Part shown: positions 20,041-30,300 of the stretch, in pieces
Layout: each line of letters opens with the position of its first letter
How positions within the stretch are numbered: position 1 is the first letter of the stretch
Origin: Metabacillus litoralis
GTDB taxonomy: Bacteria; Bacillota; Bacilli; Bacillales; Bacillaceae
Direction: 5' to 3'
Length of the DNA stretch: 59,209 bases
NCBI RefSeq assembly: GCF_020524045.1
Contig: NZ_JAIVKL010000024.1
Coordinates: forward strand, 1 to 59,209
Position numbers and translations under genes: made by a program
The notes under the pieces: generated by a model
What the model saw: only the letters and a program-made list of their open reading frames with translations
Databases searched by the model: none
Told to the model about the DNA's origin: nothing

Positions 20041-20886
20041 ATGAAATTTCGTCGTAGTGGTCGTCTTGTTGATATGACAAACTACTTGCTTCATCATCCT
20101 CATTCTTTGGTACCATTGACATATTTTTCGGAAAAATATCATTCTGCTAAATCTTCAATAAGTGAGGATTTAACGATTATCAAGGAAACATTTGAACAAC
20201 ATGGCATTGGAACATTATTAACAGTTCCAGGAGCAGCAGGTGGAGTAAAGTTTATTCCAAAGGTTGAGCATAAAGAAGCAAAACAATTTGTTGATGAGCT
20301 TTGTGAATTAATTGCAAAACCAGAAAGACTCCTTCCTGGGGGTTATTTGTATTTAACTGATATCCTTGGAAATCCTTCAATAGTCAATAAAATTGGTCGT
20401 CTATTTGCGACTGCTTTTGGTAATAGAAAAATAGATGTCGTAATGACAGTTGCGACTAAAGGTATTCCATTAGCTTATGCAGTTGCAGCACAGTTAGATG
20501 TGCCTGTTGTTATTGTTCGTAAAGATAGTAAGGTAACAGAAGGATCTACAGTGAGTATAAATTATGTATCAGGATCTTCAAAACGAATTCAAACAATGCT
20601 TCTGGCTAAGCGCAGCCTAAAAGAGGGGTCTAATGTACTGATCATCGATGACTTCATGAAGGCTGGTGGTACCATAAATGGTATGATTAGTTTACTTGAG
20701 GAATTTAAAGCAAATGTTGCAGGTATAGGTGTTCTTGTAGAAACAGAAGGTGTTGAAGAAAGACTTGTAGACGAATATATTTCACTTGTAAAGTTGGCAG
20801 ATGTAGATGTTCGTGAGCGTAATATTCAAGTAATGTCTGGGACATACTTTCAATTAGTTAAAGACAAAAAGATTGGAGAGAATTAG
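20041..20886 (+). CDS. purR: purine operon repressor PurR
   Basis: 281-residue repressor of purine synthesis in Gram-positives. An N-terminal winged-helix domain ([21 protein letters not shown], residues 3-23) is fused to a phosphoribosyltransferase-fold domain with the PRPP-binding motif [13 protein letters not shown] (about 200-212), which senses PRPP without catalysis. ATG 20041 follows GGAGG by 10 nt. It is followed after 1 nt by ridA, forming a small operon downstream of ispE. Confidence 0.95.
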   Translation: MKFRRSGRLVDMTNYLLHHPHSLVPLTYFSEKYHSAKSSISEDLTIIKETFEQHGIGTLLTVPGAAGGVKFIPKVEHKEAKQFVDELCELIAKPERLLPGGYLYLTDILGNPSIVNKIGRLFATAFGNRKIDVVMTVATKGIPLAYAVAAQLDVPVVIVRKDSKVTEGSTVSINYVSGSSKRIQTMLLAKRSLKEGSNVLIIDDFMKAGGTINGMISLLEEFKANVAGIGVLVETEGVEERLVDEYISLVKLADVDVRERNIQVMSGTYFQLVKDKKIGEN

Positions 20887-20887
20887 T

Positions 20888-21262
20888 ATGAAAATTGTTA
20901 GCACTCAAAATGCACCAGCTGCTATCGGTCCGTATTCTCAAGGTATTATTGTCAATAATTTGTTTTATAGTTCAGGTCAAATTCCTCTAACTGCTGAGGG
21001 TGAGATGGTTACTGGTGATATTTCAGAGCAAACTCATCAAGTATTTAAGAATTTACAGGCTGTTCTAAAAGAAGCAGGTGCTTCTCTTGAAACAGTTGTA
21101 AAGGCAACAGTTTTTCTTGACGATATGAACACTTTTGCTGCATTTAATGAAGTATATGGTCAATATTTTGCAAATCATAAGCCAGCACGTTCTTGTGTTG
21201 AGGTGGCTCGTCTTCCTAAAGATGCACTTGTAGAAATAGAAGTAATTGCTTTAATTAAATAG
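20888..21262 (+). CDS. ridA: 2-iminobutanoate/2-iminopropanoate deaminase RidA (YabJ)
   Basis: 124-residue trimeric Rid-family protein that hydrolyses reactive enamine/imine intermediates formed by PLP enzymes. Signatures are [13 protein letters not shown] (about 8-20), [36 protein letters not shown] and the active-site Arg in [16 protein letters not shown] 20888 follows GGAGAGAATTAGT and sits 1 nt after the purR stop, so translation is probably coupled. Confidence 0.95.
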   Translation: MKIVSTQNAPAAIGPYSQGIIVNNLFYSSGQIPLTAEGEMVTGDISEQTHQVFKNLQAVLKEAGASLETVVKATVFLDDMNTFAAFNEVYGQYFANHKPARSCVEVARLPKDALVEIEVIALIK

Positions 21263-21445
21263 ACTCTTTTAAACTTTGTTGTTGATTTCCGTTACAGGCA
21301 TTCGCTTTCCCGGGAAAAGAGTATATTTTTTCCTAGGTCCGGGAGCCTCCTCGTAAGCTGCGCGCCTGAGGGGTCTCCCTTTGAAACGCTTCTCGCGTAG
21401 GAGTCTCATATATTCACCTCCAATCAACAAAGCGCTGAAAATCAA
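21263..21445 (-). repeat. GC-rich repeat B2 enclosed by family A-like ends
   Basis: The core 21279-21431 is a minus-strand B-family copy bounded by TTGTTGATTTCC and its inverse CAATCAACAA. Immediately outside, 21263-21280 (GACTCTTTTAAACTTTG) and 21424-21445 (CAACAAAGCGCTGAAAA) look like the left and right ends of family A. So a B-type interior sits between A-type termini. Confidence 0.6.
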
Positions 21446-21467
21446 CATATTTAACATAGCCATTAAA

Positions 21468-21516
21468 GAATACAAAAAAACCAATTACGATCACTGTAAT
21501 TGGTTTTTTTGTATTC
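21468..21516. terminator. perfect 20-bp palindromic terminator
   Basis: Arms GAATACAAAAAAACCAATTA and its complement around a 7-nt centre, with T-rich and A-rich flanks allowing termination in either direction. It is the first terminator after ridA. The AT-rich 21517-21785 that follows has no gene. Confidence 0.8.
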
Positions 21517-21785
21517 TTAACAAGTTGAACCACTAAATACACGTAAGAGACACACTGTGTTTTAAATTCTAGTTCCAGAAGGCTTCATCTTTATAGAGAG
21601 GGTAGACTATCTTTTCAACAACTATAAGTAACTTGGCTTACGTTTTTTCTTATTCTATCAGACTTGTTTTTGATCATATTTCACTCATAATTATTTCAAT
21701 AAGATAGCGTTTTCATCATTGGGAAGTTTTTAAAATATATATTGTCAATAAATTTGCTTATTTTGTAAATTTTTTTTTGAATATT

Positions 21786-21814
21786 GCAGGAATAATGAAA
21801 AATTTGTTGAATAT
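21786..21814 (+). promoter_or_regulatory. sigma-H promoter of spoVG
   Basis: GCAGGAATA (21786-21794), 11-bp spacer, GTTGAATAT (21806-21814), matching the sigma-H consensus RNAGGAWWW-N11/12-RNNGAATWW at every position. Very AT-rich DNA upstream (21720-21785) resembles the AbrB-binding region of the B. subtilis promoter (inference). Confidence 0.8.
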
Positions 21815-21857
21815 GTAAACTAAAGTTTTTCATATGGGGGAAAAGGTGGTGAACAGA

Positions 21858-22148
21858 ATGGAAGTTACAGACGTAAGATTACGCCGCGTAAACACCGAAG
21901 GACGAATGAGAGCTATTGCATCTATCACGTTAGATCATGAGTTTGTTGTTCATGATATTCGCGTTATTGATGGAAACAATGGTCTTTTTGTTGCAATGCC
22001 AAGTAAGCGCACTCCTGATGGTGAATTTAGAGATATAGCACACCCTATTAATTCTAATACACGCGGAAAAATTCAAGATGCTGTATTAGCTGAGTATCAT
22101 CGTTTAGGTGAACTTGAGGTAGAATTTGAAGAAGCGGGTGCTTCATAA
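21858..22148 (+). CDS. spoVG: SpoVG, RNA-binding sporulation and septation regulator
   Basis: 96-residue protein, nearly identical to B. subtilis SpoVG across [39 protein letters not shown] and [18 protein letters not shown]. The family binds nucleic acid and affects septation, cortex formation and virulence genes in relatives. ATG 21858 follows AAAGGTGGTGA; upstream in-frame starts would lie before that site. Monocistronic between a sigma-H promoter and a terminator. Confidence 0.97.
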   Translation: MEVTDVRLRRVNTEGRMRAIASITLDHEFVVHDIRVIDGNNGLFVAMPSKRTPDGEFRDIAHPINSNTRGKIQDAVLAEYHRLGELEVEFEEAGAS

Positions 22149-22157
22149 AATAAAAGT

Positions 22158-22190
22158 AAAGGACTTTGCGAAATATGCAGAGTCCTTTTT
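22158..22190 (+). terminator. terminator after spoVG
   Basis: AAGGACTTTGC / GCAGAGTCCTT stem (one G-U pair) plus T-run. Confidence 0.88.
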
Positions 22191-22314
22191 CACGTTTTAA
22201 AGACTTTTTGGAACTTTAATTTCTAAAAAAAATCTATGTGATTTTAAAGTGTTAATCACGATTAAATAAAAACTATGTTAAAATTAGAAAAATCATGTAC
22301 TTTTGTTTGTTACC

Positions 22315-22343
22315 TTGAAATACATGATGTTTTAAGATATATT
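22315..22343 (+). promoter_or_regulatory. putative sigma-A promoter of glmU-prs
   Basis: TTGAAA (22315-22320), 17-bp spacer, TATATT (22338-22343), 72 nt before glmU. Confidence 0.5.
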
Positions 22344-22414
22344 TTTCTATGGATAAAAAGGAATTATACATAAATCATAAAGATATAGTTCATCGATAAA
22401 TTGGAGGCCTGAAT

Positions 22415-23791
22415 ATGGATAATCGGTATGCAGTTATTTTAGCTGCAGGTCAAGGTACTAGAATGAAATCATCATTATACAAAGTACTTCACCCTGTATG
22501 TGGAAAGCCAATGGTTCAACATGTTGTAGATCAAGTGTCTAAGCTGAATTTATCAAAAACTGTTACAGTTGTTGGTCATGGTGCGGAAAAAGTAAAATCT
22601 CAACTTGGAGACACTACAGAGTATGCTTTGCAAAGTGAACAATTAGGAACGGCTCATGCAGTTATGCAAGCATCTTCCTTTTTGGAAAAAGAAGAAGGAA
22701 CAACTATTGTTATTTGTGGAGACACACCATTGATTACAGCTGAAACAATGTCTGACTTATTATTACACCATCAAGAAACAAAGGCAAAGGCGACAATCTT
22801 AACTGCTAAGGCTGATGATCCAACAGGATACGGGCGTATCGTTCGAAGTGCTGAAGGAACGGTAGAAAAGATTGTAGAGCATAAAGATGCAAGCGAGGCA
22901 GAGAGAGAGTTAACAGAAATTAATACTGGTACATATTGCTTTGATAACCAAGAGTTGTTTAAAGCGTTATCAAATGTATCAAATGATAATGTACAAGGAG
23001 AATATTATTTACCTGATGTCATTGAAATTCTACAAAAAGAGGGTAAAATAGTATCTGCGTATCAAACAGGTTCTTTTGATGAAACATTAGGAGTAAATGA
23101 TCGTATCGCCTTATCTCAAGCTGAGAAAATTATGAAGCAAAGAATTAATAAAGAACATATGAGAAACGGTGTTTCAATTATAGATCCAGATCACACGTAC
23201 ATCTCTGCTGAAGCAATTATTGGTAGAGATACAATCATATATCCAGGAACAATGATACAAGGTGACACTGTAATTGGTGAAGAATGTATCATTGGACCAA
23301 ATACAGAAATTAAGAATTGCAAGATTGAAAATCAAACAACCATACGTCAGTCTGTTGCACATGATAGTGAAATTGGTAATAGTGTTGCGATTGGACCATT
23401 TGCACATATTCGTCCTTTATCTACGATCTCTGATGAAGTAAAGATCGGAAACTTTGTTGAAATTAAAAAGTCAGTCATGGGTAAAGGAAGTAAGGCCTCA
23501 CATTTAAGCTATATTGGTGATGCTGAGGTTGGAGCAGATGTAAATCTTGGATGTGGATCAATTACGGTAAATTATGATGGTAAAAACAAGTTCCTCACAA
23601 AAATAGAGGATGGAGCTTTTATTGGATGTAATTCAAATTTAGTTGCTCCGGTTACTATTGGTAAAGGCGCATATGTAGCTGCAGGATCAACCGTTACAAA
23701 TGATGTACCAGAAAAAGCGTTATCTGTAGCAAGGTCACGACAAGTAAATAAAGAAAATTATGTTGACCGATTAAATAATAAAAAATCCTAA
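22415..23791 (+). CDS. glmU: bifunctional GlmU (GlcNAc-1-P uridyltransferase / GlcN-1-P acetyltransferase)
   Basis: 458-residue enzyme making UDP-GlcNAc for peptidoglycan and teichoic acid. The N-terminal pyrophosphorylase domain has [11 protein letters not shown] (about 8-18), CGDTPLI and the EINTGTY motif. The C-terminal half (from about 250) is a left-handed beta-helix built of hexapeptide repeats and holds the acetyltransferase site ([22 protein letters not shown]). ATG 22415 follows TTGGAGG. prs starts 19 nt after its stop, so the two are co-transcribed. Confidence 0.97.
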   Translation: MDNRYAVILAAGQGTRMKSSLYKVLHPVCGKPMVQHVVDQVSKLNLSKTVTVVGHGAEKVKSQLGDTTEYALQSEQLGTAHAVMQASSFLEKEEGTTIVICGDTPLITAETMSDLLLHHQETKAKATILTAKADDPTGYGRIVRSAEGTVEKIVEHKDASEAERELTEINTGTYCFDNQELFKALSNVSNDNVQGEYYLPDVIEILQKEGKIVSAYQTGSFDETLGVNDRIALSQAEKIMKQRINKEHMRNGVSIIDPDHTYISAEAIIGRDTIIYPGTMIQGDTVIGEECIIGPNTEIKNCKIENQTTIRQSVAHDSEIGNSVAIGPFAHIRPLSTISDEVKIGNFVEIKKSVMGKGSKASHLSYIGDAEVGADVNLGCGSITVNYDGKNKFLTKIEDGAFIGCNSNLVAPVTIGKGAYVAAGSTVTNDVPEKALSVARSRQVNKENYVDRLNNKKS

Positions 23792-23810
23792 TGGAGGTTT
23801 TCACTTTACC

Positions 23811-24764
23811 ATGCCTAATCGTTATAGTGATTCTAATTTAAAAATATTTACGTTAAACTCTAATCCAGCTTTAGCAAAGGAAATCGCAGATGTTGTTGGT
23901 GTTGATTTAGGAAAATGTTCTGTTACACGTTTTAGTGATGGTGAAATTCAAATTAATATTGAAGAAAGCATCCGCGGAAGTGATGTTTATGTTATTCAAT
24001 CAACAAGCGGCCCGGTTAATGAACATTTAATGGAGCTTTTAATCATGATTGATGCACTAAAGCGTGCTTCAGCAAAAACAATCAATATCGTTATTCCTTA
24101 CTATGGTTATGCGAGACAAGATCGTAAAGCAAGAGCGAGGGAACCTATTACAGCTAAGCTTGTTGCAAATCTTTTAGAAACTGCAGGGTCAACACGTGTA
24201 ATCACATTAGACTTACACGCCCCACAGATTCAAGGATTCTTTGATATTCCAATTGATCATTTGATGGGTGTACCAATTCTTGGAGAATACTTCCTAGGTA
24301 AAAATCTAGAAGACATTGTTATTGTTTCACCAGATCATGGTGGAGTAACAAGAACGAGAAAGCTTGCAGATAAACTTAAAGCTCCAATCGCAATCATTGA
24401 TAAAAGGCGTCCAAAACCAAATGTTGTTGAAGTAATGAATATTGTTGGTAATATTGAAGGGAAAACGGCTATTTTAATCGATGATATCATCGACACAGCT
24501 GGTACAATAACTTTAGCAGCTAATGCGTTAGTAGAAAACGGTGCTAAAGAAGTTTATGCTTGTTGTACACATCCTGTCTTATCAGGTCCAGCAATAGATC
24601 GTATTCAAAACTCTAAAATTAAAGAGTTAGTTGTAACAAATTCAATTTTATTACCTGAAGAAAAACGAATTGATAAGTTAGTAGAACTTTCTGTGGCACC
24701 ATTAATTGGAGAAGCCATTATTCGTGTTCATGAAAAACAATCTGTTAGTTTATTATTTGATTAA
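23811..24764 (+). CDS. prs: ribose-phosphate pyrophosphokinase
   Basis: 317-residue PRPP synthase feeding purine, pyrimidine, His, Trp and folate pathways. Motifs are [20 protein letters not shown] (flexible loop region), [18 protein letters not shown] (about 130-147), SPDHGG and the PRPP loop [14 protein letters not shown] (about 216-229). ATG 23811 lies about 13 nt after GGAGG, longer than usual, but it reproduces the family N-terminus. Its product is the ligand sensed by PurR, encoded upstream. Confidence 0.97.
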   Translation: MPNRYSDSNLKIFTLNSNPALAKEIADVVGVDLGKCSVTRFSDGEIQINIEESIRGSDVYVIQSTSGPVNEHLMELLIMIDALKRASAKTINIVIPYYGYARQDRKARAREPITAKLVANLLETAGSTRVITLDLHAPQIQGFFDIPIDHLMGVPILGEYFLGKNLEDIVIVSPDHGGVTRTRKLADKLKAPIAIIDKRRPKPNVVEVMNIVGNIEGKTAILIDDIIDTAGTITLAANALVENGAKEVYACCTHPVLSGPAIDRIQNSKIKELVVTNSILLPEEKRIDKLVELSVAPLIGEAIIRVHEKQSVSLLFD

Positions 24765-24821
24765 GGGTCTTTTCTAAAGAATGTTACTTATTAACGTACG
24801 ACAACTGACTTGATTAAGAAT

Positions 24822-24882
24822 AAAGCTTATTTGTTCCAATCTCTACAACAGTGTAGAGATTGGATATAAATAAGCTTTTTTA
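24822..24882 (+). terminator. terminator after prs
   Basis: Long hairpin: AAAGCTTATTT then TCCAATCTCTACA, a 4-nt loop, and the complementary arms, ending in TTTTTT. Confidence 0.9.
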
Positions 24883-24885
24883 TAT

Positions 24886-25033
24886 GGCACTTTTAAAATT
24901 GAAGGAAACAGCAATGTATATGTATAAAGACTAGTGGCATCTTTGCTGCTAGAAACGTACCATTTATACGCTGAAAAGACTGTTCTCAATGGATAAATTA
25001 AGTCGAGTAGCAACAATCTTTCAGAAAAGAGCC
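24886..25033 (-). repeat. intergenic inverted-end repeat, copy A2
   Basis: 148-bp copy in reverse orientation, starting GGCACTTTTAAAATTGAAGG and ending ATCTTTCAGAAAAGAGCC, with the interior motif CTAGTGGCATCTTT shared with the copies at 26621 and 37798. It sits between the prs terminator and the ctc promoter. Confidence 0.65.
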
Positions 25034-25042
25034 TTGAATTAT

Positions 25043-25068
25043 GTTTATACTACTTAACTTATGGGAAA
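25043..25068 (+). promoter_or_regulatory. sigma-B promoter of ctc
   Basis: GTTTAT (25043-25048), 14-bp spacer, GGGAAA (25063-25068), fitting the general-stress consensus GTTTAA-N13/15-GGGWAW. ctc is the classic sigma-B-dependent gene of B. subtilis. Confidence 0.7.
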
Positions 25069-25110
25069 AACAATGATAAGGAATGAATCTCATATTAGGA
25101 AGGTGTATAT

Positions 25111-25737
25111 ATGACGACAATACAAGCAGTAGAAAGAAAAGAATTTACAAACTCTGCAAAAAGAAAAGTACGTGAATCTGGTAAAGTACCAGCTGTAATA
25201 TATGGTAAAAAGATAGAGAGTAAACCGATTGCATTGGACAGTATAGCACTTATTAAAACCCTTAGAGAAGAAGGTAAGAATACGATTATTCAATTAGATA
25301 TAGATGGAGCATCACATGCAGTTATGCTGTATGATATGCAAACAGATCCACTTAAAAATGAACTTGTACATGCTGATTTCCATGTAGTGGACATGCAGTC
25401 TGAAGTGGAGGTAGAGGTACCTATCCATCTAAATGGTGAAGCACAGGGTGTTAAAGATGGTGGTGTTTTACAACAACCACTACACGAATTAACGATTGCT
25501 GCTAAACCTGGTAAAATCCCTCAAACTATTGATGTAGATATCTCAAGTTTAGGTGTGAACGAGACAATCTTAATTAAGGACATACCAAATCATGGAGATT
25601 ATACATATGTCCAAGATGAAGAACAAGTGATTGCTTCAATTCTCCCTCCTAAACAAGAAGAAGAAATTGATAGTGGAGAAGAACAAGAACCAGGGACTCC
25701 CGAAAATGAAGAGGGTCGAGAGCATAACGAAGCTTAA
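25111..25737 (+). CDS. ctc: general stress protein Ctc (ribosomal protein L25/TL5 family)
   Basis: 208-residue two-domain L25-type protein that binds 5S rRNA. The N-terminal L25 beta-barrel (about 1-95) contains SGKVPAVIYGK and HADFHVVDM. The C-terminal TL5 domain (about 96-185) contains VEVPIHLNGEAQGVKDGGVLQQ and is followed by an acidic tail rich in Glu. ATG 25111 follows AGGAAGGTG. It has its own sigma-B promoter and terminator, which fits a stress-induced ribosomal protein. Confidence 0.95.
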   Translation: MTTIQAVERKEFTNSAKRKVRESGKVPAVIYGKKIESKPIALDSIALIKTLREEGKNTIIQLDIDGASHAVMLYDMQTDPLKNELVHADFHVVDMQSEVEVEVPIHLNGEAQGVKDGGVLQQPLHELTIAAKPGKIPQTIDVDISSLGVNETILIKDIPNHGDYTYVQDEEQVIASILPPKQEEEIDSGEEQEPGTPENEEGREHNEA

Positions 25738-25754
25738 TATATATAATAATTCTT

Positions 25755-25806
25755 TAGTGTCAGTTCTCCTTTGTACGATGAAAAGGAGGACTGACACTTT
25801 CATTTT
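25755..25806 (+). terminator. terminator after ctc
   Basis: AGTGTCAG plus CTCCTTT pairing with AAAGGAG plus CTGACACT, then a T-rich tail. The 25807-26050 stretch that follows has no gene and no promoter good enough to call. Confidence 0.88.
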
Positions 25807-26050
25807 TGGTTATACTAATTCTAGCTAGATGGCATAAGGCAAGAGACGAAATGAATAGGTAATTTTCGTAGAATGTATTAATTCTAAGTTGAAAGGTGAA
25901 TATTTTTAGAAAAAGTGATGATTTTGTCAAAATTAGACATGATCTAACAACATGTTTTATTTATGGTTTGTCTCTTTTATGATATTGTAAAGAAGATAGA
26001 ATTTTTATGTACATAGTAACAGTGAAGTTTGTTAGGAGGGTTTCACATTT

Positions 26051-26608
26051 ATGAAACTCATAATAGGATTAGGTAACCCAGGTAGACAATATGAAAAAAC
26101 AAGGCATAATGTCGGTTTTATGGTGATTGATAAGCTTGCAGATGATCTTTCTATTTCCCTAGATCGTCAGAAATTTAACGGGATTTATGGAATAGGACAT
26201 ATATCTGGAGAGAAAGTCATATTATTAAAACCACTCACATACATGAATTTGTCTGGTGAGTGCATACGACCTCTGATGGAATATTATGAAGTTAATGAAG
26301 AGGAGATAGTCGTTGTATATGATGATCTCGATTTGCCTGTAGGAAAAACGCGTTTACGAACAAAAGGTAGTGCAGGCGGTCATAATGGCATCAAATCGAT
26401 GATTCATCATTTGGGTACTCAAGAATTTAACCGAATAAAAATAGGTATCGATCGCCCTACAAATGGGATGAAAATATCAGATTATGTTTTAGGTCAATTT
26501 ACTGAAGACGATAAACAAGGAATAACAGAATCCATTAATACATCAGCTTCTGCATGTGAAAAATGGCTTACTCATTCTTTTGTTCAAGTAATGAATGAGT
26601 TCAATTGA
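26051..26608 (+). CDS. pth: peptidyl-tRNA hydrolase
   Basis: 185-residue enzyme that recycles peptidyl-tRNA (the SpoVC locus). Motifs are [20 protein letters not shown] (residues 3-22, with the catalytic His), [41 protein letters not shown] and [14 protein letters not shown] 26051 follows TTAGGAGGG. An A-family repeat begins 13 nt after its stop and may serve as its terminator. Confidence 0.97.
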   Translation: MKLIIGLGNPGRQYEKTRHNVGFMVIDKLADDLSISLDRQKFNGIYGIGHISGEKVILLKPLTYMNLSGECIRPLMEYYEVNEEEIVVVYDDLDLPVGKTRLRTKGSAGGHNGIKSMIHHLGTQEFNRIKIGIDRPTNGMKISDYVLGQFTEDDKQGITESINTSASACEKWLTHSFVQVMNEFN

Positions 26609-26620
26609 TTTTTTAATATA

Positions 26621-26781
26621 GGCTGTTTTCGCAAACTTTGTTGCTTTTAAATACCTGAAGCAATCAGCACTGTATGAAGTCTAGTGACATCTTTTCTTCA
26701 AAAAATAGTACCCTTATAGTGAAAAAACACTGTTTTCACTACAAATTGTGGTTACATAGCAACAATCGTTCAGAAAGAGCC
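26621..26781 (-). repeat. intergenic inverted-end repeat, copy A3
   Basis: 161-bp reverse-orientation copy, beginning GGCTGTTTTCGCAAACTTTG and ending TCGTTCAGAAAGAGCC. Its reverse complement aligns over nearly its full length with the copy at 50786 (CACTATAAGGGTACTA and GATTGCTTC are shared), so the two are the best-preserved pair. Confidence 0.75.
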
Positions 26782-26896
26782 TTAATATATAAGAAGTTTT
26801 TTGAATTAAGTTTATTTTTAAAGATTAAAAGTGAAAATTAACAAGTGAATTTACCTGAAATCTTAATAAATACGTAAATTAGGTATTTTTTCTGAC

Positions 26897-26926
26897 GTAT
26901 AGCAGATCTTGAAAAGGTACATACTA
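26897..26926 (+). promoter_or_regulatory. putative sigma-G (sigma-F/G type) promoter of fin
   Basis: GTATA (26897-26901), 18-bp spacer, CATACTA (26920-26926), the ideal sigma-G -10. The -35 is closer to the sigma-F form. Forespore expression is known for fin, and the start would give a 26-nt leader. Confidence 0.5.
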
Positions 26927-26958
26927 TAAGTAAAATAAACCTTTTCAGGAGGCGTGTT

Positions 26959-27189
26959 ATGGCTTTGCATTATCATTGTAGACACTGTGGTGTGAAGGTA
27001 GGTAGCCTTGATAATAGTTTAATTTCTAGTGAACAGCTAGGGTTTACTACCTTAACAAATGCTGAACGCCAAGAGATGATTACTTATCAACAAAACGGTG
27101 ATATACATATAAAAACAATTTGTGAAGACTGTCAGGATGCATTAAACAGAAACCCTGATTTACACCAATATGAAAGTTTTATTCAGTAA
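26959..27189 (+). CDS. fin: anti-sigma-F factor Fin (YabK)
   Basis: 76-residue forespore protein that inhibits sigma-F to help the switch to sigma-G. Zinc-ribbon cysteines are visible as [11 protein letters not shown] (about 5-15) and [10 protein letters not shown] (about 53-62). ATG 26959 follows CAGGAGG. With gin, the window encodes both small zinc-finger anti-sigma factors of the forespore sigma switch. It ends in its own terminator before mfd. Confidence 0.94.
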   Translation: MALHYHCRHCGVKVGSLDNSLISSEQLGFTTLTNAERQEMITYQQNGDIHIKTICEDCQDALNRNPDLHQYESFIQ

Positions 27190-27191
27190 GA

Positions 27192-27219
27192 GCTTTGGGA
27201 GACAGCCCAAAGCATTTTT
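27192..27219 (+). terminator. terminator after fin
   Basis: Perfect 8-bp GC-rich stem GCTTTGGG / CCCAAAGC with a T-rich tail. Confidence 0.88.
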
Positions 27220-27360
27220 CTGTTTTAAATTCGATCCTTTAAAAATGATATCTTCAGTTGAGTGATTTTTTATGATTTAAATGATAGAGGTAACAGTGAA
27301 AACGAAAACAATCTAAAAAACAGCCATTTATAAAGACAGAACTTGAGAGGGGGGCTGAGC

Positions 27361-30300
27361 TTGAATAGTTTACAGAAATATTTTTATGAAAATGATGATT
27401 TTAAAACAATCGTGTCAGGTATTGAAGAAGGATTAAAAGAGCAATTAGTTGCTGGCTTATCTGGTTCAGCAAGGACTGTATTTACTGCAGCCCTTTACCA
27501 TGACTTAAAAAAATCTCTATTAATCGTTACACACAACTTATACCAAGCTCAAAAGGTGTATGAGGATTTATTAAACTTACTTAAAGAAGATGTTTATCTT
27601 TATCCTGTAAATGACTTAATTGCAGCTGAGGTTGCTGTAGCCAGTCCTGAATTAAAGGCGCAAAGAATTGATGTATTAAATAAGCTAGCACAAGGCAAAC
27701 CATCAATTGTCATTGCACCAGTTGCAGGTGTAAAAAGGCTTTTACCACCAAAGGACCATTGGAAGAAAAATCAATATAAGTTAACAGTAGGACAAGATAT
27801 TGATGTAGATAACTATATACATCAGTTTGTATTACTTGGTTATGAACGGGTAGATATGGTTAGTTCACCTGGTGAATTTAGTGTTCGTGGCGGAATCATT
27901 GATATCTATCCTCTAACAGAAGATCACGCTGTGAGAATTGAGTTATTTGATACAGAGATAGATTCAATACGATCTTTTAATATTGAAGATCAAAGATCAA
28001 TAAGTATGTTAAAAACAGTCACAATTGGACCTGCTGTTGAAGTGATTATTAATGAAGAGTCCAAAATACGTAGTATTGAAGCGATTGAAACAGGGTTAGC
28101 TAAAAGTCTTAAGAAAATGAAAAATGATCAACAAAAAGAACTTCTAGTTGAGAACATTCAATATGATCTTGAGCGGATGCGAAATAACCAGTTTAGTCAA
28201 GATATCTTTAAATATTCATCTCTGTTCTATGAAACGCCTGCTAGTTTACTAGACTATGTACCAAAGGATTCTATTATCGTTTTGGATGAGGTAAGTAGAA
28301 TTCAAGAGACGTATGAACAGTTGGATCGCGAAGAAGCTGAATGGTATACACATTTACTTGAAGAGGGAAAGATTTTTCAGGATGTAAAGATATCACACTC
28401 ATATGTTGATGTGATGACAAAGTCAAAGCAACCCTTGATTTATATGTCTCTATTTCTTCGACATGTTCCACATACGAGCCCACAAAATATATTGAATTTA
28501 TCATGCAAACAAATGCAGAGTTTTCATGGGCAAATGCATTTATTAAAAACAGAGTTGGAAAGATGGCAGAAATCACAGTATGCTGTTGTTTTTTTAGGTG
28601 TGAATGAGGAACGAGCGAAAAAATTAGAACTTGTATTAGAAGATTATGAAATCAATGCCACGATTCAGAAAAATACAAATGTGTTAACTAGCGGTGGCAT
28701 TTCAATAATAGAAGGCGATTTACAAACAGGGTTTGAGCTCCCAATGCAGAAGCTGGCTGTTATTACAGAAGAGGAGCTTTTTAAGAAGCGTGTTAAAAAA
28801 CAAGTGAGAAGGCAAAAGCTCTCGAACGCAGAAAGAATCAAAAGTTACTCTGAATTAGAGATAGGGAACTATGTTGTTCATGTTAATCATGGTATTGGTA
28901 AATATGTTGGTATTGAGACCCTTGAGATTAATGGTATCCATAAAGATTACTTAAACATCAAATATCATGGTAGTGATCAACTTTATGTACCTGTTGATCA
29001 AATTGACCAAGTTCAGAAATATGTTGGTTCAGAAGGAAAGGAACCAAAGATTTATAAGCTTGGAGGAAGTGACTGGCGAAGAGTTAAAAAGAAAGTTGAA
29101 TCATCTGTTCAAGATATAGCTGATGATTTAATTAAACTTTATGCAGAGCGTGAAGCGAGCGAAGGGTATGCGTTTTCTCCTGATGGAGAAATGCAAAAGG
29201 AATTTGAATTAGCATTTCCATATCAAGAAACTGATGATCAAATTCGCTCAATAATAGAGATTAAAAAGGATATGGAACGAATTCGACCAATGGATCGCTT
29301 ATTATGTGGTGATGTTGGGTACGGAAAAACTGAGGTGGCTATTAGAGCAGCATTTAAAGCAATTGCAGATGGAAAACAGGTGGCATTACTTGTACCAACA
29401 ACCATTCTAGCTCAACAACATTTTGAAACAGTGAGAGAAAGATTTCAAGATTACCCGATTAATGTTGGTCTTTTAAGTAGATTTAGAACGAGAAAAGAAA
29501 TTACGGAAACGAATAAAGGTCTTAGCAATGGAACGGTTGATATGGTAATTGGTACACATCGTTTGTTATCAAAGGATATCAAATATAAAGATTTGGGTTT
29601 ACTAATCATTGATGAGGAACAACGATTTGGTGTAACTCATAAAGAGAAAATCAAGCAATTGAAGGCAAATGTTGATGTTCTCACGTTAACAGCAACACCA
29701 ATTCCAAGAACCCTCCATATGTCCATGCTTGGAGTAAGAGATTTATCAGTTATTGAAACACCTCCAGAAAATCGTTTTCCGGTACAAACCTATGTTGTTG
29801 AATACAATGGAGGATTAGTAAGAGAATCGATTGAAAGAGAAATGGCTCGTGGTGGCCAGGTGTTCTTCTTGTATAACAGAGTTGAAGACATCGAAAGAAA
29901 AGCAGATGAAATCTCTATGCTTGTACCTGATGCAAGAGTGACATATGCACATGGGAAAATGACAGAAAATGAGCTTGAGTCTGTTATGTTGGGCTTTCTT
30001 GAGGGTGAATATGATGTACTCGTCAGCACAACAATCATTGAAACAGGTGTTGATATTCCTAATGTTAATACGCTTATCGTGAATGATGCAGATAAAATGG
30101 GCTTATCACAGCTTTATCAGCTGCGCGGGCGAGTTGGACGTTCAAATCGAATTGCATATGCTTATTTCACATATAGAAAAGATAAAGTATTAACTGAAGT
30201 AGCAGAGAAAAGACTTCAAGCAATTAAAGAGTTCACAGAATTAGGTTCAGGATTTAAAATTGCTATGAGAGATCTTTCCATAAGAGGAGCTGGAAACCTG

